Assembly: GCF_902374955.1 (NCBI RefSeq)
Contig: NZ_CABKRX010000109.1
Coordinates: forward strand, 15,839-79,838
DNA from: Bacillus massilioanorexius
GTDB lineage: Bacteria; Bacillota; Bacilli; Bacillales; DSM-1321
Length of the DNA: 64,000 nucleotides
Direction of reading: 5' to 3'
Of this stretch, positions 8,758 through 17,682 are shown one piece after another (position 1 is the first letter of the stretch; each line of letters starts with the position of its first letter). The notes beneath the pieces are model-generated. The model worked only from the letters and a program-made list of their open reading frames with translations, was not told the DNA's origin and searched no databases. The position numbers and the translations under genes were made by a program.

Positions 8758-9798
8758 GTGAATAATAATACAAATGAATCCAAGAAAGTTACATCCAAAA
8801 AACGTGTATTAAAATGGACATTGATCAGTATTTTAATCGTAGTTTTAATTATAGCTTGTTACGGGGCTTATGTTTTTATTAAGGTGAAAGGAGCTCTGGA
8901 TAATACTACAACAGATATAGGAAGAAAAGGGGATAAATCAGAACTTAGAGAAGAAGCTCTTACCTTCGGGAAAGACCCCATCTCTATACTATTATTAGGA
9001 GTAGAAGAGTACACTAGCAAAAATAAAAACGGTCGAGCAGATACACAAATTATCTTAACATTAGATCCTAACAATAATGAAATTAATATGATTACAGTGC
9101 CAAGAGATACAAGGGTTCATATTGAGAATGCAGGAGAGTATACTGGTATACATAAAATAAATGCTGCTTATAGTTATGGCTCTATTACAGGATACGGGGC
9201 AGTTAAACTTCAAATGGAGACTGTCGAGAAGCTTCTTGATATCCCAATAGATTATTATATTACTGTGAATTTTGATGGCTTTCGCGATATAGTTGATGCA
9301 CTTGGTGGTGTTACAATTGATGTGAAAAAAGATTTTTGGGAAAAGAACTTTTATACAAATGAAAAAATTGAATTTAAGCAAGGAGAACAGCATTTATCAG
9401 GTGAAGAAGCATTAGCCTTTGTTCGTATGAGAAAAAGAGCGGTCGATGCTTCATATTCAAGAGATGAAAGACAGAGACAATTCTTAGAAGCTACGGTTGA
9501 TCAACTAATATCAGCTGGAACCATTTTTAAAGTAGGAAAAATTACAGATATTCTTGGAAAAAATGTAAAAACAGATTTAACTGCTAGTCAAATCTATGCA
9601 TTGCAAAAACGATATTTAAAATCAGAAAATCTGTCTATACAATCTACTGAAATACAGGGGGAAGATCAAATAATAGATGGATCCTCATACTTTGTTGCAG
9701 ATGAAACAAGTCTTAAAGAGTTGAGTCAAAAGATTCGAGGGATATTAAAACTAGATCCAACAGAAAATTTCACTACTAATGCTGATTTTGTTCAGTAA
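8758..9798 (+). CDS. LCP (LytR-CpsA-Psr) family cell-wall polymer ligase
   Basis: About 346 residues, outside face of the membrane. A basic N-terminus and one membrane helix (LISILIVVLIIACYGAYVF) are followed by the LCP domain: ILLLGVEEY, NGRADTQIILTL, ITVPRDTRVHI, HKINAAYSYG, VRMRKRAVDASYSRDERQRQ. The conserved arginines and acidic residues that bind the polyprenyl-pyrophosphate substrate are present. LCP proteins transfer teichoic acids or other glycopolymers to peptidoglycan; which polymer is unknown here. Start: I prefer the GTG at 8758, since GTGAG lies 7 nt upstream; an in-frame GTG at 8746 has a poorer site. The gene stands alone and has its own terminator. Confidence 0.9.
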   Translation: MNNNTNESKKVTSKKRVLKWTLISILIVVLIIACYGAYVFIKVKGALDNTTTDIGRKGDKSELREEALTFGKDPISILLLGVEEYTSKNKNGRADTQIILTLDPNNNEINMITVPRDTRVHIENAGEYTGIHKINAAYSYGSITGYGAVKLQMETVEKLLDIPIDYYITVNFDGFRDIVDALGGVTIDVKKDFWEKNFYTNEKIEFKQGEQHLSGEEALAFVRMRKRAVDASYSRDERQRQFLEATVDQLISAGTIFKVGKITDILGKNVKTDLTASQIYALQKRYLKSENLSIQSTEIQGEDQIIDGSSYFVADETSLKELSQKIRGILKLDPTENFTTNADFVQ

Positions 9799-9917
9799 TT
9801 TGTATATTGTCTTGCAGATGGATAATTGCAGAGTCTTAGATAAAGGGCAGTTTTTCATTGTGCTATTTTATATAAACAACAACATATTTTTCTGATGTTC
9901 TTATTAAAGCCTTAAAT

Positions 9918-9952
9918 CCAGAAACCTAAAGATATAGGTTTCTGGTTTTTTT
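9918..9952 (+). terminator. Terminator after the LCP gene
   Basis: An 11-bp stem (CCAGAAACCTA / TAGGTTTCTGG) with a 6-nt loop followed by seven T. Confidence 0.9.
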
Positions 9953-10009
9953 GTGAAAAAGAAAACCCTGGGCTATGCCTAGGGTTCTAAAAAGCTTATA
10001 GCGTGGTAT

Positions 10010-10080
10010 TAAAAAAACTCTTCCGAGGTGCTAAACTATTTTTGGTTCGCCAACCAAAATAAAAGCATACGGAGGAGTTT
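10010..10080 (+). promoter_or_regulatory. Hairpins that bury the tnpA ribosome binding site
   Basis: The sequence AAAAAACTCTTCCG pairs with CGGAGGAGTTTTTT (one G-T pair), enclosing the GGAGG of tnpA. Nested inside is a perfect 8-bp hairpin, TTTTGGTT-CGCC-AACCAAAA (10040-10059). Sequestration of the ribosome binding site is known to keep IS200 transposase expression low; that it works here is inference from pairing. Confidence 0.7.
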
Positions 10081-10083
10081 TTT

Positions 10084-10521
10084 ATGTCAAAAGACACTAA
10101 TAGTTTAGCACACACAACTTGGAATTGTAAGTATCATATCGTCTTTGCACCAAAGTATAGAAGGCAAGTTATTTATGGGAGAATAAAGAAGGATATTGGG
10201 CAAATACTACGCACTTTATGCGAAAGAAAAGGTGTAGAAATCATTGAAGCAACAGCGTGTAAAGATCACGTGCATTTGTTAGTAAGCATTCCACCTAAGT
10301 TAAGTGTGTCTGCATTTGTAGGTTATTTAAAAGGAAAAAGTAGCTTGATGATATTTGATCGTCATGCCAATCTGAAATATAAATATGGAAATCGAAAATT
10401 TTGGTGTACAGGATTTTATGTAGATACAGTTGGAAGAAATAAAAAGGTAATAGAAAATTATATACGTAATCAAATACAAGAAGATATAGTCGCAGAACCT
10501 AAGTATGATGGAATATATTGA
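10084..10521 (+). CDS. tnpA: IS200-family Y1 transposase TnpA (C-terminus altered by frameshift)
   Basis: 145 residues. It carries the HUH metal motif in KDHVHLLVS (residues 60-68) and the catalytic tyrosine in VIENYIRNQ near residue 124, so the catalytic core is complete. The normal family ending is visible in another frame: after EDIVAE the sequence reads LSMMEYIDPFTGEEVKKKNR with a stop at 10562-10564. The present frame instead ends EPKYDGIY. A loss of two bases near 10498 explains this. The last residues help position the tyrosine helix, so activity may be reduced. Confidence 0.9.
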   Translation: MSKDTNSLAHTTWNCKYHIVFAPKYRRQVIYGRIKKDIGQILRTLCERKGVEIIEATACKDHVHLLVSIPPKLSVSAFVGYLKGKSSLMIFDRHANLKYKYGNRKFWCTGFYVDTVGRNKKVIENYIRNQIQEDIVAEPKYDGIY

Positions 10522-10705
10522 TCCATTCACTGGTGAAGAGGTAAAGAAAAAGAATAGAAAATGAGCGGAAGACCTTTTAGGTCAAGCCAGTAAAAGTAGT
10601 ACAAAAGGCGAACCATTCAAAAGCCCTTTAGGGTTTGGTCAGTAACAAAGGCTTTCAGCCGCAGAACAAACCACCCGTTCTCACGGGTGGTTTTGACTTT
10701 ACAGA

Positions 10706-11127
10706 ATGTAGAAAATCTCGTTGATTTTCCGTGAGCCGAGCCTTTATCAACTATATGCGTAAATAATCCTATAACTTGCTGTAACTATTGAATCATGACA
10801 TCAAATAAGATAAATATGGTAATATAAATAAATGCCATATAACAATTAACTCTATTAAAATCAATAGAATTACAAAGGATGTTATTAATCAAATATATAA
10901 TTATTAGATTGAATATTTTTAATTTTAGACTTCGTTAATATGGGATACTGGCTGACACTTGCCTTTGGAAAATAAATGGAATGGAGTTTTTTACAATAAA
11001 GAAATGGAATAAGTCATACTTTAAGAAAAGACAGGAATCGAGATTATTTGTCTAGAAAGCTGTAAAGGCTTACTTTTCTTATTCTAGGAAATGGGGTTCT
11101 TATGAAAATAAATAAGAGAGTATGTAA
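10706..11127. other. Non-coding stretch downstream of the IS element
   Basis: AT-rich. I see no gene, hairpin with T-run or repeat that I trust. The promoter for the small membrane protein and PBP operon is presumably near its right end. Confidence 0.4.
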
Positions 11128-11286
11128 ATGTTGAGGAATGTTCGCATCATTAGCGGGATTGTATTCATATGGGTAAGCTTTCTATATATTCTTCTTCCTC
11201 AACCTTTAATGGTTTTACTCTTTTGTATAGTAGGTCTAGTTTTTATAAGTACTTTTATAGAGAAGAAAAGTCTGAAGGGAGATTAG
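11128..11286 (+). CDS. Small membrane protein ahead of the PBP gene
   Basis: 52 residues: a basic start (MLRNVRIISG), two hydrophobic segments separated by a short turn (SFLYILLPQPLMVLLFCIVG), and a charged end (IEKKSLKGD). The ATG has AAGAGAG about 7 nt upstream. Its last codons contain the ribosome binding site (AAGGGAG) of the PBP gene and only 4 bp separate the two, so they are translated together. Family unknown; the context suggests a helper of the PBP. Confidence 0.6.
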   Translation: MLRNVRIISGIVFIWVSFLYILLPQPLMVLLFCIVGLVFISTFIEKKSLKGD

Positions 11287-11290
11287 AAGT

Positions 11291-13372
11291 TTGAAGTCTA
11301 AAAAGAAGAAATTGCAAAAAATCATTCCTACGAATCGTTTGAATCTATTATTTTTAGTAGTCTTTGTTTTATTTGCAGGTCTCATTATAAGATTAGGCTT
11401 TGTACAGATTGTTTCAGGTGAAAAGTATAATGATGAATTAAATCGAACGAACTTGAATACGATTAAGCAAAATGTTCCTAGAGGAAGAATTTTAGATCGT
11501 AATCATAATATTATCGTAGATAACGTTGGTGTAAATAGTATCGTTTATACTCAAGGGGAACATGAAAAAAATGAAGTTATGCTTAAAACGGCTAAGAAAC
11601 TTATCCAATATATAGATGTCGATACTAGTCGAATTACAGAGCGTGATAAGAAAGATTATTGGATGATCATTCACCCCAAAAAAGCAGTTGCTAAATTATC
11701 ACAGGAAGAATTAACTGATGAAAAATTAAAGCCTGTAGATCAGTACCACTTGCAGTTAGAAAGAATTACATCTAAGGATCTAGCTACACTTTCTAATGAA
11801 GACTTGAAGATTTTAGCTGTTTTTCGAGAAATGAAAAGAGGAAGAGCTTTTACTCCTCAGCCGATAAAAAATGTCAATGTAATCGAAAAAGAAATTGCTA
11901 GAGTTAGTGAAGCTCTTGATGAGCTGCCCGGTGTAGATATTGTAATTGATTGGAATAGAAAATATCAATACGGTGATATATTTCGTTCGGTCTTAGGAAA
12001 TGTTTCTTCAGCTGAGAAAGGCTTACCTAAAGAAAAGCTAGATTACTATCAAGCGCGAGGGTATAGCTTAAACGACCGAGTTGGAACAAGTCAGCTTGAA
12101 TTACAGTATGAAGATGTTCTACAAGGTGTAAAAGCAGTGAATCAAATTGTAACGAATAATAATGGAGATATTATTGGTTCAAAAAAAGTGAAAGATGGTA
12201 AGCAAGGAAACGATTTAATCCTTTCAACTGACATTAGGTTACAAAAGAAAGTAGAGGAAGTTCTCACTAATGAATTGATTCGGGCGAAATCTGGAAGTGG
12301 TGGTAAACATTTAGATCGAGCTTATGTAGTTATGATGAATCCTGTTACAGGTGAAGTTTTAAGTATGTCAGGTAAGCGAATTAATGAAAAAAATGGAAAA
12401 TATGAAGTAACAGATGATGCACTGGGTACAATAAATTCAGCTTATGCAATGGGATCATCTGTTAAAGGTGCGACTGTTCTTACTGGATATAAAACGGGTG
12501 CCATTTCACCAGGCTCTTATTTAGTTGATGGACCAATTCAATTAAAAGGCGCACGGGTTAAAAAATCGGTCAGTAGTATGGGATTAGTAAATGAAATTTC
12601 TGCATTGCAACGTTCATCTAACGTTTATATGTTTAAGGTAGCGATTAGAATGCTAGGTAGGGAGTATTCTCCTGGTATGAAACTTCCTAATAATCCAAAA
12701 GTTTTCGAAGAGATGAGATTTCATTTCAATCAGTTTGGATTAGGGGTAAGAACTGGAATCGACTTGCCAAATGAATCGAGTGGTTTTAAACAAACGGCTG
12801 AAAATCCTGGGCTTTTGCTGGATTTTGCTATCGGACAATATGATACTTATACGCCAATGCAATTAGCACAATATGTATCTACTATTGCAAATGGAGGCTA
12901 TCGTGTTAAGCCCCACCTAGTAAAGGAAATTAGAGAAACAAACCCGAATGAAATGGAAAATGAAAATGTTATTAAGACAATTAATCCAGAGTACTTAAAT
13001 CAATTAGATAATTCAAAAGCTGAATTATCTAATGTTCAGGAAGGGTTTCGACGAGTGTATCAGGTTCAACGTGGAACAGCATATACTTATTTTAATCAAG
13101 AACCTTATCGAAATTATAAATTGGCAGGTAAAACAGGCACTGCACAATCTTTTTATTATGATCCAATATTAAGAAAGACATTTTTGAGTGAACCAACTTA
13201 CAATCTTACATTAGTTGGCTATGCTCCGTTTGATAATCCTGAAATTGCTTTTGCGATTGTAGTGCCTGATATGGGAACTGACAAAGATCCAGTCAATAAA
13301 TATATTGGTCAAGGAATCATTAAAGCCTATTTTGATTTAAAAGCAGGAGAACAGGGGCAAGCCAAAGAGTAA
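11291..13372 (+). CDS. Class B penicillin-binding protein (PBP2-type transpeptidase)
   Basis: 693 residues, TTG start with AAGGGAG upstream. A cytosolic tail and one membrane helix (about residues 17-40) lead to the dimerisation domain (NVPRGRILDRNHNIIVDN) and then the transpeptidase domain. SxxK is in MGSSVKGATVL, SxN in QRSSNVYMFK, and KTG in AGKTGTAQS. It cross-links peptidoglycan on the outer face of the membrane. The N-terminal part resembles the PbpA/PbpH elongation-type enzymes of Bacillus, with FtsI as a less likely alternative since no division genes are near. No glycosyltransferase domain is present. Confidence 0.92.
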   Translation: MKSKKKKLQKIIPTNRLNLLFLVVFVLFAGLIIRLGFVQIVSGEKYNDELNRTNLNTIKQNVPRGRILDRNHNIIVDNVGVNSIVYTQGEHEKNEVMLKTAKKLIQYIDVDTSRITERDKKDYWMIIHPKKAVAKLSQEELTDEKLKPVDQYHLQLERITSKDLATLSNEDLKILAVFREMKRGRAFTPQPIKNVNVIEKEIARVSEALDELPGVDIVIDWNRKYQYGDIFRSVLGNVSSAEKGLPKEKLDYYQARGYSLNDRVGTSQLELQYEDVLQGVKAVNQIVTNNNGDIIGSKKVKDGKQGNDLILSTDIRLQKKVEEVLTNELIRAKSGSGGKHLDRAYVVMMNPVTGEVLSMSGKRINEKNGKYEVTDDALGTINSAYAMGSSVKGATVLTGYKTGAISPGSYLVDGPIQLKGARVKKSVSSMGLVNEISALQRSSNVYMFKVAIRMLGREYSPGMKLPNNPKVFEEMRFHFNQFGLGVRTGIDLPNESSGFKQTAENPGLLLDFAIGQYDTYTPMQLAQYVSTIANGGYRVKPHLVKEIRETNPNEMENENVIKTINPEYLNQLDNSKAELSNVQEGFRRVYQVQRGTAYTYFNQEPYRNYKLAGKTGTAQSFYYDPILRKTFLSEPTYNLTLVGYAPFDNPEIAFAIVVPDMGTDKDPVNKYIGQGIIKAYFDLKAGEQGQAKE

Positions 13373-13571
13373 TAATAGAAAATATAAATGCTTGATAAGT
13401 TACTAGAAGGGGAGCATTTAGTTTTCCTTAAGTGTCACAAAAGGGAAGAAGGAAGTAATACAAGCCATCAAAGAGAGGAACAAGGGAGAAGGTATGTCTC
13501 TTTTCCGTAGAAAGCGAACGGATTGAATCCATAGTGAACCAGTTGTCTTTAACATAATCCAGTAGAAAGAG

Positions 13572-13612
13572 CGAGTCAAAAGTGATGGTTGCTTACTTTT
13601 GACTCGTTTTTC
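13572..13612 (+). terminator. Strong hairpin terminator
   Basis: A 12-bp stem (CGAGTCAAAAGT / ACTTTTGACTCG) with an 11-nt loop followed by TTTTTCTTTT. It lies 200 bp after the PBP gene. The stretch 13373-13771 otherwise holds nothing I can call; an 88-codon minus-strand frame at 13418-13684 runs straight through this hairpin and looks spurious. Confidence 0.8.
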
Positions 13613-13771
13613 TTTTGATAAAACAAATTCCTCCTTTATATATGAAATGTTTGTGTAAATTCCAAGGGAATGAATAAGTAGCATTCTTCTAAAATAAAAA
13701 CTGGATAAAATGTATAATTTTGTTATTATTATTAGAATATTAAAATAAAAAGAATGAGAGGGAAATGATAC

Positions 13772-14164
13772 ATGAAATGGTTCACTATTTTATATCAAGT
13801 ATTGATATTAATAGCTTTCAGTATGATGGGTAGCTGGATTCAAAAAATGTTCGACATACCTTTGCCAGGAAGTTTAATAGCATTACTTATTCTATTTACT
13901 TTATTAGCTTTTAACATTGTGCCAGTCAAATGGTTTGAAACAGGTGCAGAAAAATTAGTTGCTATCATTCCAATATTTATGATTCCAGCAACAACAGGCA
14001 TAATGAATTATGGCTCTTTCTTTTTACAAAAGGGAAGTATAGTATTACTTGTAGTTGTTGTAAGTACAACTTTTGTTTTGCTAATCTCTGGTTTTATAAG
14101 TCATAATGTTTGGAGATTCAATAGGAGAAAAACAATAGAAAAAGGAATTGGGACGGAACAATGA
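13772..14164 (+). CDS. CidA/LrgA family holin-like protein (pair 1)
   Basis: 130 residues with four membrane helices. The signatures GSWIQKMFDIPLPGSLIALL and IPIFMIPATTGIMNYG are typical of LrgA/CidA. These small membrane proteins act with an LrgB/CidB partner in murein hydrolase control, overflow metabolite transport or programmed lysis. The stop overlaps the next start (ATGA), so the two are translationally coupled. Whether it is Cid- or Lrg-like cannot be decided by eye, and no LysR-type regulator is adjacent. Confidence 0.88.
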   Translation: MKWFTILYQVLILIAFSMMGSWIQKMFDIPLPGSLIALLILFTLLAFNIVPVKWFETGAEKLVAIIPIFMIPATTGIMNYGSFFLQKGSIVLLVVVVSTTFVLLISGFISHNVWRFNRRKTIEKGIGTEQ

Positions 14165-14832
14165 TATGGATCGTGATAACGATGATTCTCTACTATGTGG
14201 CAATTAAACTTCATCATAGATTTTCGTCACCACTTACTTTACCCATTGTTACAGTTACAGCTATGATTATTTTATTGTTAATTATTTTCGGGTTATCACA
14301 TGAGGATTATCTTAACCAAGGTGGTAAGTGGCTTTCATATTTTCTAGATGCAGCTATCGTTTCGTTAGCAATACCTCTTTATAAACAAAGAAATATTTTA
14401 AAAGAAATCTTTCTTCCGATATTTTTAGGAGTTGTTTCAGGAATTGCTATATTATTTGTTTTTAATATAGCTATCGGATATGTATTGAAGCTAGATAGGG
14501 AAATAATTACTTCAACTTTGCCACAATTAGTCACTATGCCTATTGCTGTTTCTTTATCAGAGCAGCTAAAAGGAATTCCTTCTATGACTTCTGCTTTTGT
14601 AGTCATAGCAGGAATGACCGGTGCAATCATCGGTCCGTTAATGATGAAAGTTTTTCGAATTACGAGTAGGGTAGGGAGAGGTGTGGCTATGGGATGTGCA
14701 TCACACATTATAGGTGTTTCTCGCTTGTTGAAGAATAGTAGTGATGAAGCGGTGATCGGGTCCGTTACTATGATTCTAACAGGCATACTTGCTAGTATAT
14801 TTATTCCGTTTGGCTTGCACTTATTTTTTTAA
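14161..14832 (+). CDS. LrgB/CidB family protein (pair 1)
   Basis: 223 residues, about seven membrane helices. Motifs include FLDAAIVSLAIPLYKQR, LPQLVTMPIAVSLSEQLKG and GVAMGCASHIIGVSR, characteristic of LrgB. Partner of the overlapping CidA/LrgA gene; together they form the membrane pair implicated in lysis control or pyruvate-type transport in other Firmicutes. A second, divergent copy of this gene pair lies at 16996-18056. Confidence 0.9.
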   Translation: MIWIVITMILYYVAIKLHHRFSSPLTLPIVTVTAMIILLLIIFGLSHEDYLNQGGKWLSYFLDAAIVSLAIPLYKQRNILKEIFLPIFLGVVSGIAILFVFNIAIGYVLKLDREIITSTLPQLVTMPIAVSLSEQLKGIPSMTSAFVVIAGMTGAIIGPLMMKVFRITSRVGRGVAMGCASHIIGVSRLLKNSSDEAVIGSVTMILTGILASIFIPFGLHLFF

Positions 14833-14897
14833 ATGACAAGTTGATATTTCTTAATGAGACTACTATGGTAGGTATGCTATAGATAATTAAAAATGAA

Positions 14898-14949
14898 AAA
14901 AAGCTTGGATCTCTTATTGGACACCAAGCTTTTTCTTTTGGGATTTGTT
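14898..14949. terminator. Bidirectional terminator between lrgB and doxX
   Basis: Stem AAAAAGCTTGG / CCAAGCTTTTT (11 bp) flanked by A-run and T-run, placed between two genes that converge on it. Confidence 0.85.
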
Positions 14950-15038
14950 GTTTGTATTGATCTATTTGAAGAAGCATTTTTTTCTAGGAGAAATTTCGCT
15001 AAATCTAATAAAATCAAATACAAAGAAACGTGCTTCTT

Positions 15039-15536
15039 TTAAAGTAATACTTTCTTTTCTTTTTTTAATAAACGAAATTTAATAAACGGAACTGCGAAAC
15101 GGTCTAATCCAAATAGATAAGATGCACTACCACCGAATAATAAAATAACTGCTGCTGTATAGAGAATAGGGTTTGTGCTTACTGTTCCAGCTAATAAGAA
15201 ATTAAGATTCATAAATGCTCCTGCTATAAGTGCTGGAATAGTTGCTGCTCCAAGAATTAATCCAATACCTACTAATAACTCTCCCCAAGGAATTAATACA
15301 TTAAAAATTTCTACGTTAGGAATAGCGAATGATTCTAGAAATGATGCATACCACCCTTGAACAGCAGGATGATCACCTGTAGCTTTAGCTAGTGCTCCTT
15401 GTAAAAAACCAGAAGCATCAAATCCACCGCCAGTTACCTTGCCCCAACCTGAGACAAGCCATTGGTATCCAAGCCAAACTCGTAAAATTGTGAAGAGTCC
15501 CGCTATTATCGAGTTATTTCTCCATGTGTTTTCCAT
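15039..15536 (-). CDS. DoxX family membrane protein
   Basis: 165 residues with four membrane helices. Typical DoxX features are LRVWLGYQWLVSGWGKVTGG, IPNVEIFNVLIPWGELLVGI, the long GAATIPALIAGAFMNLNFLL helix and SASYLFGLDRF. Members are linked to quinone chemistry and thiol or oxidative stress defence; its exact job here is unknown. I choose the ATG at 15536, since GGAGGT lies about 4-5 nt upstream. A TTG at 15548 would place that GGAGG inside the coding region. Confidence 0.85.
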   Translation of the reverse strand: MENTWRNNSIIAGLFTILRVWLGYQWLVSGWGKVTGGGFDASGFLQGALAKATGDHPAVQGWYASFLESFAIPNVEIFNVLIPWGELLVGIGLILGAATIPALIAGAFMNLNFLLAGTVSTNPILYTAAVILLFGGSASYLFGLDRFAVPFIKFRLLKKEKKVLL

Positions 15537-15548
15537 ATGTACCTCCAA

Positions 15549-15860
15549 AAATATAATTTGCGAAAAATATCACAAATAAATACTACAATATCTCATATTA
15601 TTACGCTACTAAACGTAATAAATTTGTTAATGGTAATTTAATCCTTGTCAGAGAAAGCAAATTAATTAAACATATTATAAAGATGTAATGAAGATTAAAA
15701 AAATTTTAAATTTAAACCTGTTGATAGTTAGAGGTTTGAGCTCTTTCTTTTTTAGAAATGAGTGGGACTATTTTTAAATAGAGTCAGAATCAATTTTTTC
15801 TTGTATAGTATGAAGGGAAGATATGTGGTTAAAGTATATGAAGAATAGTGGGGGTCAGCT
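15549..15860. other. Divergent intergenic region
   Basis: AT-rich spacer holding the promoters of doxX (minus) and the UvrC-like gene (plus). No operator or hairpin stands out. Confidence 0.4.
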
Positions 15861-16838
15861 TTGATTAGTAGTCAAAGAGAGCTAGTAAAAACAAAATTAA
15901 ATGATATTCCAGATTTACCAGGGATTTATAAAATGCTTGATTCAAGAAGAAATATCATATATATAGGGAAAAGTAAATGTCTTAAAAAAAGAGTAAAATC
16001 TTATTTTGTAAAATCACCTAAATGGGAAAAGGTAAAGAAAATGGTTCCATTCATCTATGATATAGAATATGTCACGACTGATACTCATTTAGAAGCAATG
16101 CTATTGGAGTGTGAACTGATTAAACGCGTACAGCCATACTTTAATGTGCAAATGAAAAATGACAGTCGATATGTATATTTACATGTAGGAGATGAGCAAA
16201 TATCCTCTCCAATTTCAATTGTACATGAAAGAGGAAAGGACTGTTATGGACCTTTTAGAAGCAAGCATGTTGTCGAAAACATGTTGGCTGAATTGAAAAA
16301 TGTTTATCCTATCACTAAAAATAAATCGGGTTATGAGTTTGAATATCATGTCTTACCAATTCAGATGACTGATATTCAAATCAAGGAAAATAGTGAAGCT
16401 ATTCGTGAAATGTTTAAAGATATACGGAAAATGGATAAGTTTTCTCTGCAATTAGAGAAGAAGATGAAACAAGAAGCTGAAAGCTTTCATTTTGAATCTG
16501 CTGCAAAGTATCGAGATATTATTCGAGCAATCGAGTATTTTAAGAACGGAATAAATCGTTATAAAGATTTAAGTATGAAACATCTATTGTTAAAATTGAA
16601 GATTTGTAAAGGGTATAAGCTAATGTATATTGTAAAAGGTAATGTCATTTACAAGCAGAATTACACTTCTGTAACAAAAAAAGATCAAGAGAAGTTTATG
16701 GAACAAGCAAAAAGAGAATATGATAATACCAAACGAATAGACCATGAAAAAAGTAATATAGATTTTTTAGATATTCTGTATTCCGAAATTCTCACACTTC
16801 CAAAAGATGCAATTTATGTTATTGATCATGACAGTTAG
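15861..16838 (+). CDS. Short UvrC-like GIY-YIG nuclease (Cho-like) with UVR motif
   Basis: 325 residues, TTG start preceded by GTGGGGGT. Residues about 17-50 carry the GIY-YIG motif, LPGIYKMLDS and IIYIGKSKCLKKRVKSYF, with the E-x-x-L-I segment (LLECELIKRVQPYFN) near residue 90. A UVR motif (KQEAESFHFESAAKYRDII, about residues 205-225) follows. The C-terminal RNase-H-like nuclease and HhH domains of full UvrC (about 600 residues) are absent. E. coli Cho is a similar short UvrC that makes the 3' incision, but it is shorter and lacks UVR. A supplementary repair nuclease is likely. It stands alone with its own terminator. Confidence 0.82.
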   Translation: MISSQRELVKTKLNDIPDLPGIYKMLDSRRNIIYIGKSKCLKKRVKSYFVKSPKWEKVKKMVPFIYDIEYVTTDTHLEAMLLECELIKRVQPYFNVQMKNDSRYVYLHVGDEQISSPISIVHERGKDCYGPFRSKHVVENMLAELKNVYPITKNKSGYEFEYHVLPIQMTDIQIKENSEAIREMFKDIRKMDKFSLQLEKKMKQEAESFHFESAAKYRDIIRAIEYFKNGINRYKDLSMKHLLLKLKICKGYKLMYIVKGNVIYKQNYTSVTKKDQEKFMEQAKREYDNTKRIDHEKSNIDFLDILYSEILTLPKDAIYVIDHDS

Positions 16839-16923
16839 CTAAGTAATACATTAATAATCGATTAATTTTTTTAATAATCACTAATTGCAACAAAGTATCA
16901 AACAAAAGAGATTTAAGATATGT

Positions 16924-16960
16924 AAAAAGGTGCCAAAACAAAATAGTTGGCACCTTTTTT
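16924..16960. terminator. Bidirectional terminator
   Basis: A 13-bp stem (AAAAAGGTGCCAA / TTGGCACCTTTTT) between the convergent UvrC-like and lrgB genes. Confidence 0.9.
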
Positions 16961-16995
16961 ATATGATGTTCTTAATCAATAGTAAAATATCTATC

Positions 16996-17682
16996 TTAGA
17001 AAAAGAAAGGAATAATCGATCCTATGATTGCTCCTAAGATAGCAGTTAAAGCCATTGAAACAGAGCCCATTGAGAAGCTAAGTTCTCCATATTCAGATGC
17101 TTTTGATGTTCCAAGTGCATGGGAAGCACTTCCAAGAGCAATGCCTTTTCCCATCTCACTATGAATTCGGCTCCACTTGATAAAAATAGGCCCTAGCACA
17201 GTTCCGACAAAACCAGCTATAACAACTAATACAACGGTAATGGCTGGAATGCCACCTAATTCAGAAGAAACCTCCATAGCTACAGGTGTTGTTATCGATT
17301 TTGGTAAAAGAGAGAGAATCATTGCCTTGCTTACTCCAAATAGAAAGGCTAATAATGATCCACTAATCATGCCAACGAACAATCCAAAGGTAACACCCGA
17401 TACAATAGGAAGCAAATGTTTCTTTAATATTTTTCGTTGATTATATAACGGATAAGCAAGTGAAACTACGGCTGGTCCTAATAAATAATTTATCCATTTT
17501 CCGCCGACTAAATATGTGTCATAAGGTATGTGAAAGCAAATAAGTAATGCAATAATCATTAGAACGGTTGTTAATATCGGCGAAAGAAATGGGGAAGAGT
17601 AACGTACATAAATCTTATTCATAAATAAATATAGAATAACAGTTAACGTAATTATAAAGATTGCGATGAGTGCTTGTGACAT
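16996..17682 (-). CDS. LrgB/CidB family protein (pair 2)
   Basis: 228 residues, about seven membrane helices. It shows YLLGPAVVSLAYPLYNQR, LPKSITTPVAMEVSSELGG and GIALGSASHALGTSKA, the classical LrgB signatures and closer to the canonical consensus than the copy at 14161. It overlaps the upstream CidA-like gene by 31 bp. It would form the second lysis or overflow-transport pair of this locus. Confidence 0.92.
   Translation of the reverse strand: MSQALIAIFIITLTVILYLFMNKIYVRYSSPFLSPILTTVLMIIALLICFHIPYDTYLVGGKWINYLLGPAVVSLAYPLYNQRKILKKHLLPIVSGVTFGLFVGMISGSLLAFLFGVSKAMILSLLPKSITTPVAMEVSSELGGIPAITVVLVVIAGFVGTVLGPIFIKWSRIHSEMGKGIALGSASHALGTSKASEYGELSFSMGSVSMALTAILGAIIGSIIPFFF

Larger units (their letters stand above)
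9964..10692 (+). mobile_element. IS200-type insertion sequence (tnpA only)
   Basis: The element is bounded by two subterminal hairpins: 9964-9986 (AACCCTGGGC / GCCTAGGGTT, one wobble) and 10669-10692 (AACCACCCGT / ACGGGTGGTT, perfect). Between them is a single Y1 transposase gene and no tnpB. IS200/IS605 elements move as single strands and recognise such end hairpins, and they do not make target duplications. Exact tips cannot be fixed by eye; they lie within about 20 nt outside the hairpins. Confidence 0.8.

Noticed and set aside
13418..13684. 88-codon minus-strand frame
   Set aside because: Runs through a strong plus-strand terminator hairpin, has no clear ribosome binding site and no family pattern.
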